A stretch of DNA of 64,000 nt from Lampris incognitus (taxonomy: Eukaryota > Chordata > Actinopteri > Lampriformes > Lampridae): contig NC_079230.1 in NCBI RefSeq assembly GCF_029633865.1, forward strand, positions 28,894,009 through 28,958,008, given 5' to 3'. Within the stretch, counting starts at the first letter, position 1; each line of letters begins with the position of its first letter. The notes below the pieces were generated by a model. The model saw only the letters and a program-made list of their open reading frames with translations. It ran no database searches and had not been told where the DNA came from. A program made the position numbers and the translations under genes. This document shows positions 1 through 10,800 of this stretch, piece after piece.

Positions 1-654
1 GAAAACCGATGCTGCAGACCTCCGTTCTTAAACAAAGCCCGTCTCAAGGTCCTGCTGACGGTGTGAATAGCGATGTAGACCTCGATTGTTTGCCTTAAGG
101 TCGAGGCTCAGGGAAGAATATGACGAGTTTTACATTTCAGACACATGCACGGGCCCAAATAGGCCTCTTGGGGTTTTCCCCCTCCAGTCCGGGGGGGGGG
201 GCTCATTAATTAGATTAGTATAATTTCTGACAGGCCATGATAACAGATTAGTGTACGGTAGAGTCACGGTTTGAAATGACCTCAAACAAAATAAGCACGG
301 GGCTGGTTTTGTGAAGGAAGCCCTCTCTGAAGTTCAGGTTGCAACAGTTGGATGCTTTATTCGCGTGTGGTTGGACGGGCCCCCTGATGGCTCCTAAACA
401 ACCTTATCTGGGTCCCTTCGGTTCTTGTTGCTCTCGCGGAGAAAGCAAAGAGACCAGGGAACCAGAGACATACAGAGACCGTTTGACTACAAACGGCGTA
501 GGTAGTAGTACCAACTCACCTCTCTGACCGGCTAAAGAGTGACTCAGTTTTTCCACAACAGGAGTCTTATTTAGTTTGTGCCGTTCTTCATGTCGGTTGT
601 GATATCCTTTTACACATCGGCTTTGTTTTGGAGACTTGGGGTTAAGAGTCTGCA
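1..654. other. No gene recognised
   Basis: I see no conserved coding frame, RNA gene or named repeat here. There is a short poly-G run near 190-200. Short open frames on both strands look like chance. Confidence 0.5.
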
Positions 655-1293
655 TGGGCTAGCTAGTCTCTTAAGCTAACTGCTAGCCCATGTAGACTCT
701 TAAGCGAACTGCTAGATACTTAAGCTAACTATTAGCCCATGCAGACTCTTAAGCTAACTGTTAGGCCATGCAGACTCTTAAGCTAACTGTTAGGCCATGC
801 AGACTCTTAAGCTAACTGTTAGGCCTTGCAGACTCTTAAGCTAACTGTTAGGCCTTGCAGACTCTTAAGCTAACTGTTAGGCCTTGCAGACTCTTAAGCT
901 AACTGTTAGGCCATGCAGACTCTTAAGCTAACTGTTAGGCCTTGCAGACTCTTACGCTAACTGTTAGGCCTTGCAGACTCTTAAGCTAACTGTTAGGCCT
1001 TGCAGACTCTTAAGCTAACTGTTAGGCCTTGCAGACTTAAGCTAACTGTTAGGCCTTGCAGACTCTTAAGCTAACTGTTAGGCCTTGCAGACTCTTACGC
1101 TAACTGTTAGGCCATGCAGACTCTTAAGCTAAGTATTAGCCCATGCAGACTCTTAAGCTAACTGTTAGGCCATGCAGACTCTTAAGCTAACTGTTAGGCC
1201 TTGCAGACTCTTAAGCTAACTGTTAGGCCTTGCAGACTCTTAAGCTAACTGTTAGGCCTTGCAGACTCTTAAGCTAACTGTTAGGCCATGCAG
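655..1293 (+). repeat. 29-bp minisatellite, about 22 copies
   Basis: The unit reads approximately CTTAAGCTAACTGTTAGGCC followed by WTGCAGACT, repeating every 29 bp (starts at 722 and 751, for example). The earliest units read CTAACTGCTAGCCCATG. That is the exact wording of a segment in the dispersed retroposon copies at about 11073 and 18213. The array runs straight into the downstream part of that retroposon at 1292, so it appears to be an internal expansion of one piece of the element. Confidence 0.9.
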
Positions 1294-1545
1294 ACCAGCA
1301 GTTCCGACAGTCATCCTGTCTGGTGGCGTTCGTTCCCCTGGACGGTGGAGTTTTTGGGCTGTGTTGCCTTGAGTGGACTGTGTTGTTAACTGTTTTCGTT
1401 TTTTTTTTTTTTTGCTTTGTTCTCTCTGTTTTGTATGTATTTGGTGGTGTCGTTTTCGTTTTTGGGGAATTTGGGACGTGTGTTTTTGTCTTTTGTGTCG
1501 CACTGCCGCACGTGGGCTGGGGGAACGGACTTTCACAAAAGAAAT
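1292..1545 (+). mobile_element. Dispersed retroposon, copy A (3' part)
   Basis: This stretch aligns by eye with 11090-11330 and, over its first part, with 18237-18295. Shared blocks include TTCCGACAGTCATCCTG, GTTCGTTCYCCTGG and TTTTGGTGGTGTCGTTTT. Its upstream part has been replaced by the 29-bp minisatellite. The family is non-autonomous as far as I can see; the other copies end in TCCTGAT-type tails, typical of L2/CR1-mobilised retroposons. I cannot give a database name. Confidence 0.65.
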
Positions 1546-1584
1546 TGCTCATTGAGGTAATTGGACACGGGCATCAGTCATGTT

Positions 1585-1717
1585 CCATCCATCCATCCAT
1601 TATCTGAACATCATCTTATCCTGCTCTCAGGGTCGCGGGGAGGCTGGAGCCTATCCCAGCAGTCATTGGGCAGCAGGCGAGGAGACACCCTGGACAGGCC
1701 GCCATGCCATCACAAGG

Positions 1718-1778
<61 letters not shown>

Positions 1779-2003
1779 CTAGGGACAGTGTAGTACGGCT
1801 GATTCACCTGACCTACATGTGTTTGGACTGTGGGAGGAAACCGGAGCCCCCGGAGGAAACCCACACAGACACGGGGAGAACATGCAAACTCCACACAGAG
1901 GACGACCCGGGACGACCCCCAAGGTTGGACTACCCTGGAGCTCGAACCCAGAACCTTCTTGCTGTGAGACGACCACGCTAACCACTGCGCCACCGTGCCG
2001 CCA
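1585..2003 (-). mobile_element. tRNA-derived SINE with internal CA repeat
   Basis: Read on the minus strand, the element starts GGCGGCACGG, followed by a pol III A box TGGCGCAGTGG (1982-1992) and a B box GGTTCGAGCTCC (1937-1948). These are spaced as in a tRNA. A body of about 300 bp contains a pure CA/GT run (1720-1777), and the 3' end is a GGATG-type tail (1585-1600), as used by RTE-clade LINEs. Related copies lie at 12271-12595 and 14735-14910. The A/B boxes are seen directly; mobilisation by an RTE LINE is inferred from the tail. Confidence 0.75.
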
Positions 2004-2713
2004 GTCATGTTTCAACAAGCACAATTTAACTCATTTATATAAACCATGTATATTGGGGGGGAGTTAAAAGGTATTTCAGATATGATCAGATATGATCATA
2101 TGATCATATATCTGATCATGTATGATCAGGTATGTCAGATATGATCCATTCTTAACCCCGGAGCTTCTCTGGTTCAGTGTGCAGCGGTGAGCAGCCTGCA
2201 GTTAAAGTGGGTGGCAGTAATCATGGATAGACTACCCAGGCAGGACAACAGAAAAGTCACAGGTGATGTAAAACCACGCACACAGCCTCACCGAGGCTCT
2301 GGGGGGTTGGTTGTTGTTGTTGAGACACACACAGGTGAATCTTTCTCTGAAACCTCGGGACTCAGACTCAGCACGGCTCAGAGACATGAAGTACTGGAGC
2401 TCATACAAATCATCCCCATCTGAAGGAAGATAGTTCAGCTTGTGTTATCCAAAACCTTTACATGATAAAAAAACAACAACACACTGTTCCGCTGTTTCCA
2501 TCCTACTTCTTCTCTTCATCGTCTTGTGTTACGTTCATTAATGTTATTTTCATGCTTGCTTTCATTTGATTGAGTGATTTGTAAGCTCATTTCTCTTCAT
2601 TAAACCGTTGCGCAATTAGTCACTTTTTTCCCTGTTCTTATTCACAACCTCGTTAGTGCTACAATTACAGTGAGGCTCATCTCGGCACCTGTCACCTACT
2701 TGTGTGTTTTTTT
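2004..2713. other. No gene; GATC-rich palindromic patch
   Basis: No coding or RNA gene was recognised. Around 2080-2150 the sequence is a run of ATATGATCA-type words forming near-perfect inverted repeats, for example CAGATATGATCATATGATC followed by ATATATCTG. This patch could fold as a hairpin. The rest looks unique. Confidence 0.5.
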
Positions 2714-3645
2714 ACAATATGTACTGCAACATGCAACATGTACTGCAATATATACTGCAACAAGCAACACGTACTGCAACATGCAACATGTACTGCAATA
2801 TGTACTGCAACAAGCAACATACGCAATATGTACTGCAACATGCAACATGTACTGCAATATGCAACATGTACTGCAACATGCAACATGTACTGCAATATGT
2901 ACTGCAACATGCAACATGTGCTGCAACATGTACTGCAAGATGTACTGCAACATGCAACACGTGCTGCAACATGCAACACGTACTGCAACATGCAATATGT
3001 ACTGCAACATGCAATATGTACTGCAACATGCAACACCTACTGCAACATGCAATACGTACTGCAACATGCAATATGTACTGCAACATGCAACACGTACTGC
3101 AACATGCAACATGTACTGCAATATGTAAGGCAACAAGCAACATACGCAATATGTACTGCAACATGCAACATGTACTGCAATATGCAACATGTACTGCAAC
3201 ATGCAACATGTACTGCAATATGTACTGCAACATGCAACATGTGCTGCAACATGTACTGCAAGATGTACTGCAACATGCAATATGTACTGCAATGTGTACT
3301 GCAACATGCAACATGCACTGCAATATGTACTGCAACGTGCAATATGTTCTGCAACATGCGATATGTACTGCAATATGTACTGCAACATGCAACATGTACT
3401 GCAATATGTACTGCAACATGCAACATGCACTGCAATATGTACTGCAACGTGCAATATGTTCTGCAACATGCACTATGTACTGCAATATGTACTGCAACAT
3501 GCAACATGTACTGCAATATGTACTGCAACATGCAACATGCACTGCAATATGTACTGCAACGTGCAATATGTTCTGCAACATGCAATATGTACTGCAATAT
3601 GTACTGCAACATGCAACCTGTACTGCAACATGCAATATGTAAGCA
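2714..3645. repeat. Satellite of TACTGCAACATG-type words with higher-order periods
   Basis: About 930 bp are built from 12-bp (TACTGCAATATG) and 7-bp (CAACATG) words. None of these words contains a stop codon in any of the six frames, so long open frames of up to about 317 codons occur on both strands. They encode only Cys/Asn/Met/Gln or Val/Ala/Cys repeats. Higher-order structure is visible: a block at about 2811 recurs at about 3134 (323 bp), and CGTGCAATATGTTCTGC recurs at 3336, 3448 and 3560 (112 bp). This is not a protein gene. Confidence 0.9.
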
Positions 3646-4290
3646 ACTATTGTAGATTGAAACTGTAGTGTTTTGACAGCATGAATCAGTGGAGGTCATC
3701 CAGTTTGAAGCCTGCGCCTCCTTTCTGTCTGAGGGAGGACCGGGTGGCCTGCACCTCCTGTCTGTCCGAGGACCGGTCAGCCTGCACAGCCGCGCTGCTT
3801 CGCTGACTCGTTTGTTAGTGTACGGATGACTTTTACTCGGGGAGCTTCGAGCCACAAGCTAAGAAAGGATGACAGTGTTAAACATGTTAAATATGGGTCA
3901 GAGGGAGAGAGGAGACCCCTTCTGAGCACCGGCTGCTGAGCCACAGCCTGGTTTTGATCAGCACATTCCATTAGTCATTATAATCTCAACGCTCGCCTCC
4001 TGCCAGAGCCGAGCCCCACGCAACCCCTGGCTACACGGAGACTCGAACACAAAGAGAGAAGCCTCTCTGGATTATGTTCATTTTAGAAAATTACACCATC
4101 CTCTCTATACATACCCCCCCCCCCCCCACCCCCGCTCCTTTTATCTCCCCCCGAGCTGAGGAGGCGAGTCTGCAGCTTGGTTCGGTTTGCCCGGTCCGGG
4201 CTCTGACTGGGTGTCTAACTACCCTGACAAGCTTCAAGCACTCGGCGCCCACGTCTTTTGCAAGCACAACAACCAATAAATCACGGAGCG
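3646..4290. other. No gene recognised
   Basis: Apparently unique sequence with a poly-C run near 4112-4135. No conserved frame or RNA is visible. It lies beyond the probable polyadenylation site of cd248. Confidence 0.45.
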
Positions 4291-4320
4291 TCTACAGATC
4301 TCTTATCGTGGCCTTTTATT
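4258..4320 (-). terminator. Probable cd248 polyadenylation signal
   Basis: On the minus strand an AATAAA hexamer lies at 4315-4320. A GT-rich stretch (TTGGTTGTTGTGCTTG) follows some 45 nt downstream (about 4258-4273), which is the layout of a cleavage/polyadenylation site. It would give cd248 a 3' UTR of about 1.3 kb (roughly 4295-5598). No nearer AATAAA was noticed on that strand. The UTR contains mononucleotide runs, such as the C runs at 5170-5183 and 5340-5348. This is inferred from motifs only. Confidence 0.4.
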
Positions 4321-5598
4321 CGCAATTACCTACACATGAAAAAAGAAACAAAAAAACAACAACAATTGGAAAAGCATCAAATACTTCATCACGCTTTGAC
4401 AACAAGAAGACACATTTCATGTCTGACTCTCGGGAGTCTTTGAAACGCTCGCAGTTACCCGTCTAGCTGCCAGGGGGCGCACTGACAGCGGTTCAGAACA
4501 GCAGGAGCCGGTTCCTCTCGGCCAAAGGCCGTAAAATGTTTCAGGGCTGGTCTGCGAAGCGGGATCCCCCCGGATCCGGGGCGTGCCGTTGACTCATGTG
4601 GTCCAGTAGGTTGAAGGACGGCGGCTCTACCAACCAGGTGGACGCTGACGTCAGCCGGCGGGGCCCTGACCTCCCGGCGCTCTCCACGCACACACGAACA
4701 TCTGCACTTTGACCTCCTCTGAGCAACGTCGAGCAGAGGAGCGCTCTTAAATTAGACCGGAGCAGATGAAAATATTCCCAGGGGCAGGCCGGCATTCCTC
4801 GGCATATCACAAGGTTTACGAGCTCCAACAAAAAGGCACTTCATTACATCTTTGCCGTCACATTTGCTAGAGACATGGGCGACACATGTGATATGTATGA
4901 CACGAAACACACAACGCAACACATATATACATCAGTACGCCAAGCTTTCCGGTGCGGGGTGTTCACCGTCCAACACAAACACAGTGATTTAAAAAAAAAA
5001 AATTTTTTTCAAACAGTTGCTCTCCCGGCATTATTTGACAGATGTGCAAGACTTAGCCATTTTTTTGGGGGGGGATTTACAGTTTCTCAGGATATGTGTT
5101 TGTCCTCTCTGAAGCGAACTTTGCACGCCGTCCCCACGGCAGATGCACAAACACGGCCTCGAACGCTCTCCCCCCCCCCCCCCACGGTCGACATTAGGTG
5201 TAATTTGGAGCGACGGGGTCTTAGAGTCGTGCCCCAGCTGGGCCCCAGGCCCGATGCTCGGTACATCCCCAACGCAGTAACGAAGCGGCCGGGCCTGATG
5301 CTGCGTAGTCAGTGTATGCAAAATCAAAGCAAACAGCAGCCCCCCCCCCTTCCAAAATAATAATAAAAAAAAGATCTTTGGATTCTGAGGGCCTGCATTC
5401 CCTCGTTGCGTTCGGCTGAAATTCCACAGCGGCATCCAAAAGTGTTCCTAGAGAGGTCGATTGCAAAGGGACATCGGGTGCTTCTGGGAAATGTAAGCCA
5501 CAACTCCAGGTCCTCTCTCACCTGGCTCATCACTCACTCGTCGTTATCTCCTGACACAGAGTCTGCTTATGGGTACGTCACTTCCTCCCCCATCCTGT

Positions 5599-8004
5599 TT
5601 AGACGTTGGTCTTAACCCCCGCGGGGGGGTTGGGGGCACCCTGTTTGTCGTGTGCCCCGGAGATCCAGTGGTAGCAGTCCGTGGCATTTTTGCTGCGTGG
5701 CTGAACAGCACAGCGGGTGCAGTACACGATGCCCAGCACCACCATCACCACGATGACTATGCAGAGGGGCACCAGGAGGCCCACCAGGAGCCAGCTGCTG
5801 CCCTGCTTCTGCTCTCCGTCGCCCTCCGTCAGGTCCACGCAGTTAACTCCCTCCCCGCTCGGGCTCGGGGGTAACGTGGGAGAGGTTCTCTGGGAAAGAA
5901 CAGTCGGATTTGCAGGTTTTACGGTTTCCTGGTAGTCCTCGCCCCCTTCCCCCACCCCCACCACCTCTACTGGGATCTGAGGGGAACCCGGAGAGGTGTA
6001 GTGGTCACTATCCTCCTCGCCGTCTTTGTGATGACTGGACTCGGGAGTGATAAAGCCGTCTATGCCCGGCTCCACGGTGGCTGCATTTCCTGTCTCCTGG
6101 CTGGCAGGGGTGCTGCCCGACCAGAGCCAGTTCCAGGCCCCTTCTGTGATGGTGGAGGTGGGGAGGGTGGAGAGACCGGTGGTGGTCTCCTCTTCCTGGT
6201 TGTCATAGTCATAGTCATAGTCTGGTGTCAGAGTAGGGCTAGCAGCGGGTTGGGTTGTGGTGGAGACTGGTACATCTGTCCACCCTGACAGACCTTTACC
6301 CTCCCACTCATATATGTCTGCATGTGGCCTGACGTCTCCCCTCGCTGCCCCATCCTCATTTTCCTCCTCCTCCTCCTTTGCCTCCTTCTCCTCAGGTTCA
6401 GGCGGTTTTAGGTTGTCTAGCAGATCCTCCTGAGGGGCTGCGGTGACCCAAATAACATCTGGAGCCATGACGCTGGGTGAGTCGGTCAGCCAGTCCAGGG
6501 CGTCTTCATCCTCCAGAGGCCAGTCAGTGTGGCTCTGCTGAGGGTTCCATTGGTAGACGGGGTCCTCTGGATCCCACACGGTTTCCGGATTGTGAGTCCC
6601 CCAAGGAAAAGGGGTGACGGCGAGTTGGTCACCCTCCCCAATCTTCTGACAGGAGTAGTTATCCGACATGAGTTCGTAGCCCACCTCGCAGTGGCACTCA
6701 AAGCCGCTATCATAGTTCACGCACATCTGGTCACAGGTTCCAGGGATCTGGCACTCGTCGATGTCCTGGCATCGGCTCGGGTCCTCGGGCGCCGGAAAGT
6801 AGCCCAGGTGGCAGTGGCAGAGATGAGAGCCCAGCGTGTTCTCGCAGGCGTGCTCGCACAGGTTGAAACCGCACTCGTCCACGTCCTCACACTCGCCCAC
6901 CTCGTCGAGATGATAACCCTGCCGGCACTGGCACTTGAAGGTCCCGACCGTATTCACGCAGAGTTGCGCGCACGGGCTCTGGAGGCACTCGTCCACGTCC
7001 ACGCAGCCGACGTCGTCTGGTGCCAGCATGTAGCCGTCGGGGCAGGCGCAACGATAGGTGTCCGAGAGGGGCAGGCACTCGAACTCGCAGGGCGCCCCTC
7101 GGCACACGTCGGCCACGCAGCTGTGCCTGTCGTCGCTCAGCTGAAACCCGTCGGAGCACTCGCAGTAGTACTGGGCGCCGGCCTCCCGACAGAAGTGCTG
7201 ACACCCGCCGTTATTCTGCTCGCACCAGTTCTCCGACATGGCGGCGTCGATGCAGAAGGGGGGGTCTTGGGACCAGCCCGCTGTACCGTCCTCCCTCAGC
7301 AGACACAGAACCACCTGCTCATCCTTGTCGCCCGCCGGGCAGGGCAAGGTGGCGACCGATCCGATGGGCACGTGGGTGAGCAGGGTACTGAGAAGGTCAA
7401 AGGGTGTGGTGTAGAGGGCATTCCCGCCCCCTTCGCTCCACAAGGCGGGACACATTCCTTTGTAGCCGTAGTGGCACAGGTACCCGTCCACAGGGACGGA
7501 GCAGGAACCATCCAGCCATTTGAAGTTGTCGTGCTGTTCGTGGGCGAACGTGCTGTAGCCCATAACAACACAGCGTGGGGCCGAGCACAAACTGGGAGAG
7601 TCCTCCCTCAGCCAGTTGGTATACTGGGTATCCTGGTCCCCGGTAGTCCAGGAGTAACCGCGGAGCGGCCGCGAAGCCGTGCACTGGCGAGGCTGGCGTT
7701 GAAGCCCAATCCACACATTGACCTTGGTGCGCGAGTGACGCAGGTCCGCGTCGGCCAGGAGTGTCGCGATGGTGTCGGCCTCCTCCCGGCGTTTGATGGT
7801 GGCCAGGTTGCCCCCTTTCTTCCTGCAGGCTCTCCAGGAGGCCAGAAACGTCTTGCGTTGAAAGTAGACCACAAAGCAGCCGTCTTCGTGACACAAGGCA
7901 TCCGTCTCTCTAAGGTCCTGGGCGAGGACAGGGGACACGCCACAGAAGCAGCTCAGCAGGGAGAAAGAGAGGACGGCGGCGGCACAGATCTGCAGGGAGC
8001 CCAT
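5599..8004 (-). CDS. cd248: Endosialin (CD248), single-exon type I membrane glycoprotein
   Basis: This is an intact 801-residue frame in one exon, as is usual for the CD248/CD93/thrombomodulin/CLEC14A family. A signal peptide covers about 1-28. A C-type lectin-like domain follows (about 38-178; WIGL at 98-101, WLDGSC at 163-168) and lacks an EPN sugar-binding motif. A sushi-like module covers about 185-252. Five six-cysteine EGF modules lie at 261-297, 301-334, 340-372, 378-412 and 418-452; the last three begin VDEC/IDEC and so are probably calcium-binding. Next comes an acidic, Thr/Pro-rich stalk (455-735) with a Glu run near 537-550. The membrane helix is at 738-761. The tail has LGIVYCTRC and TDCYHW, which match human endosialin closely and separate it from CD93 and thrombomodulin. 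The C-terminus TNV fits a class I PDZ ligand. In mammals CD248 marks pericytes and stromal fibroblasts and binds matrix proteins. Which teleost paralogue this is cannot be told. Confidence 0.93.
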   Translation of the reverse strand: MGSLQICAAAVLSFSLLSCFCGVSPVLAQDLRETDALCHEDGCFVVYFQRKTFLASWRACRKKGGNLATIKRREEADTIATLLADADLRHSRTKVNVWIGLQRQPRQCTASRPLRGYSWTTGDQDTQYTNWLREDSPSLCSAPRCVVMGYSTFAHEQHDNFKWLDGSCSVPVDGYLCHYGYKGMCPALWSEGGGNALYTTPFDLLSTLLTHVPIGSVATLPCPAGDKDEQVVLCLLREDGTAGWSQDPPFCIDAAMSENWCEQNNGGCQHFCREAGAQYYCECSDGFQLSDDRHSCVADVCRGAPCEFECLPLSDTYRCACPDGYMLAPDDVGCVDVDECLQSPCAQLCVNTVGTFKCQCRQGYHLDEVGECEDVDECGFNLCEHACENTLGSHLCHCHLGYFPAPEDPSRCQDIDECQIPGTCDQMCVNYDSGFECHCEVGYELMSDNYSCQKIGEGDQLAVTPFPWGTHNPETVWDPEDPVYQWNPQQSHTDWPLEDEDALDWLTDSPSVMAPDVIWVTAAPQEDLLDNLKPPEPEEKEAKEEEEENEDGAARGDVRPHADIYEWEGKGLSGWTDVPVSTTTQPAASPTLTPDYDYDYDNQEEETTTGLSTLPTSTITEGAWNWLWSGSTPASQETGNAATVEPGIDGFITPESSHHKDGEEDSDHYTSPGSPQIPVEVVGVGEGGEDYQETVKPANPTVLSQRTSPTLPPSPSGEGVNCVDLTEGDGEQKQGSSWLLVGLLVPLCIVIVVMVVLGIVYCTRCAVQPRSKNATDCYHWISGAHDKQGAPNPPAGVKTNV

Positions 8005-8400
8005 TCTGTATTCACCGCCCGTCTTCTCAAACTTGACGACTCTCTCTCTCTCCCTCTCTCTCCCTCTCTCTCCCTCTCTCTCCCTCCCTCTCTCTCTGTT
8101 GACACTTTTATCTCTGCCTTTGAAACACTTTTTTCCCTGCTGTAGATTTTTCTCTCGCTGTATTTTTCTTTAATCTGAAATTTTTCTCTCTCGTTTTGAC
8201 CTCTGGCTCTCTTCCTTTTCCCCCGTCTCTCTCGCTCGCTCTCTCTCTCCACTCTGCTCTTCACTCCAGCCCGCTGAAAAGAGTTCTGCGCTGGACTCAA
8301 GTACTTGCAGATCATCCCCCAGACTTCAGAAGGGGAGGGAGGTAGAGTGAGGAGGAGGAGGAGGAGGAGGAGGGTGGACAGAATGGGAGGGAGGGAGCCG
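8005..8400 (-). other. cd248 5' leader/promoter region, purine-rich on the coding strand
   Basis: Immediately upstream of the cd248 ATG the coding strand is a long GA-rich run (CT-rich on plus, 8038-8098), with more at 8189-8254. A GGA-type triplet run lies at about 8349-8372. No TATA box stands out. GA-rich tracts are often nucleosome-poor and bind GAGA-type factors, but no specific site can be claimed. Confidence 0.4.
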
Positions 8401-8580
8401 AAGCAGAGAAATGTATGTGTTTGGTGGAGGCAGGGAGGGTTTTTGTGTGCATGTGTGTGATTTATGGGGGCTGGGAGAGGTGCAGCGATCTGTGCATGTC
8501 TTTCTTTTTCAGTGTGTCTCGTATGGTTTTAATAAAGCCATTCATGGGGATGATTTGGGACTCTGCCAACTACCCCTTCA

Positions 8581-8612
<32 letters not shown>
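8581..8612. repeat. CA microsatellite
   Basis: An uninterrupted dinucleotide run of about 16 CA units in sequence with no gene. Confidence 0.9.
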
Positions 8613-8616
<4 letters not shown>

Positions 8617-9267
8617 AATTGCATTACGTCATTTAAAAATGTTTTGTTAATGCAAATAATTAGAAAAAGACAACATGCAAACAAGCCAACGTCTTTGTTT
8701 CAAGAAGCCACCATTTATCTTCCTCTTCTTCCCTTCCAAAGCCTTGAGAGTCTTTTAGCTTTCCTCCCTTGCAGAATGCCGTCTATGCAATTCTACTTTC
8801 ACGAGCCTATATGGGCCCCATGGATAAGATCTTACCTTGAACATTTATCCGCGTCTTCAATTGTTTCTTTAGGAAATGATGGAACTCAAGGAACTTTAGA
8901 TGACGGCTTTCAAGGCTCGTTATACCCGAGGCCAAAAGAAGATGTTCCCAAGGTTCTTCGCTTGTCCCGGTGGACATGTTTGATATATATGTGTGTACAT
9001 GTAAGGATGAGTGTCTCGTTTGTGCAACTGGGTGTGCATCTTTAGTCAGTTAATTACATTCGAAGATGTCCGGTTTCTCTTTTCATCCTCCTCAAAACAG
9101 AACAAAGAAGAGAATCGTACGAAGAACCAATAACTGGCTTCCCTTCAGACAGCCTTCAACCTCCACATATCCTGATATGTCAGTGTCCCCCTCAACTACA
9201 GCTCCAGGCCCAGAAGAAAACAGTAATCCGTGGTGCTCAGAAAGGCCTAAAACAATGCTAGCCTGCA
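8613..9267. other. No gene recognised
   Basis: The open frames in this stretch show no recognisable domain or conserved motif. I see nothing else to annotate. Confidence 0.45.
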
Positions 9268-9556
9268 TGCTAACAATACTCATACTGCGCTAACAATATA
9301 GCTAACCATACTAGCTAACAATACTCATATTGAGCTAACAATATAGCTAACCATACTAGCTAACAATACTCATATTGAGCTAACAATATAGCTAACCATA
9401 CTAGCTAACAATACTTATATTAAGCTAACAATATAGCTAACAATACTAGCTAACAATACTCATTGAGCTAACAATATAGATAACAATACTTATATTGAGC
9501 TAAAAATTACCTAACAACATTCATCTTGAGCTAACAGTGCAGCTAACAATACTAGC
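9268..9556. repeat. 45-bp AT-rich minisatellite
   Basis: The unit is CTAGCTAACAATACTCATAT followed by TGAGCTAACAATATAGCTAACCATA, with starts at 9311, 9356 and 9401. Each unit is itself made of three shorter GCTAACAATA-type words. Flanking units are degraded and shortened. About six copies are recognisable. Confidence 0.85.
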
Positions 9557-10800
9557 TTACAATCCTGACACTGAGATGGGGGAGTAGAGAGAGCTGCCGG
9601 GGTCACCGGTGCGGACAGCAGGGCCCCAGGGTTTGCAATGAAAACAAAGCTGGGCCGGTGAAATTGAGACTTGTGTGTCTAAACGGGGGGAGGGGGAGGG
9701 GGAGGGGGGGTTTGTCTACAGAGGAAGTAGCAGAAGTTCTGCCCACTTATAATAAATCCAACCGGCTCAGCCATCGCGGATCCCCAACGCTATGCGCCTC
9801 GCTGTTAAAGGATCCGTTACCCAAAAGCGTTAATGCGCTGCAGGAGCTCGATCAGATGCAGGAGCTCGGGGTTAGGGGGGTGTTGGCGTTAGTGAACAAG
9901 TCCGTGGATGGGAGTATAAATATAGGGTTGTAATGTGGGTGTGTGTTTATGTGTTTGAGTGCGATGGCAGTTTGGCGACCCGGCTCCACACACACCCACA
10001 CTTCAGCTCAGCGAGAGCGAAGCCAGAGAGGTGGGGTAGGTCATTTGTCCCCCCGCCGTGGCAGCAGTCAAACCAGGGAGCTGTTAAGGGCCAGGTAGCG
10101 TTTTTACGACACGCCAGTGTTTTGGGGTTAAATGGTTTCTAATGATGACAGCTGTCCTCTCTAACACATGTACCCTACAAACCTTTAACAGCTCTCCGCC
10201 GCCGTCACACCATCCATCGACGGTCCACAGGCCTGAACATGGCAACGTGATTAGCGCAAGACTGGTGGCACGTTACCGCATGACTGACGCTTCATGTTAA
10301 CCCCGAAGTGGACAGCAACGAGCAACATATGAGGAGTCGTCCACGCATCAATCTAGAACTCTAAACAGTGCGAACAAGGACGTTATCCAGACCAGAAAAA
10401 CTGACCTCACGTCGTCGTACAGAAAAATCAGTCATGTAGTACCATTCACTTGTGCATTTATGCATAATTTCCTCTTGGCGTCGCTCTAGATTTGAGCCGG
10501 GTTGTGCTCGATGTGTAGCTAAAGCGTTTGTAAATGATCAGGTAAGAAGTGCTGTGCCACAGGCAGCACTTCATCTGTAAATCATGAGGTCCCTGAACGC
10601 CGGGGGTGGTTGGGGGGTGGGGGGGTGATCCAGTGACTCGTCCTGCAAGAGAAGTCCTGGAATACATCATTACAGAGGTGCAGCAAACATGTGTTAGGTA
10701 CTGCATTATACTGCCGCAATAAAGGCATATAATTAACATTATCACGCCACTATGTGTAATAGGCCTTTGGAAATTCTGTGAATTTCATTTCACACCTTTT
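9557..10800. other. No gene recognised
   Basis: About 1.2 kb with G-rich runs (near 9681-9708 and 10600-10626) but no coding frame, RNA gene or dispersed repeat that I recognise. Confidence 0.45.

Noticed and set aside
655-1293. CRISPR-like array of evenly spaced repeats
   Set aside because: The repeats are directly adjacent with no unique spacers, and the DNA is from a fish genome.
2696-3855. Several 110-317-codon frames rich in Cys/Asn/Gln or Val/Ala/Cys
   Set aside because: They are translations of the stop-free satellite, open on both strands and in all phases.
6529-8145. 538-codon open frame on the plus strand
   Set aside because: It is antisense to the cd248 coding exon, follows its GC-rich third positions and shows no domain of its own.
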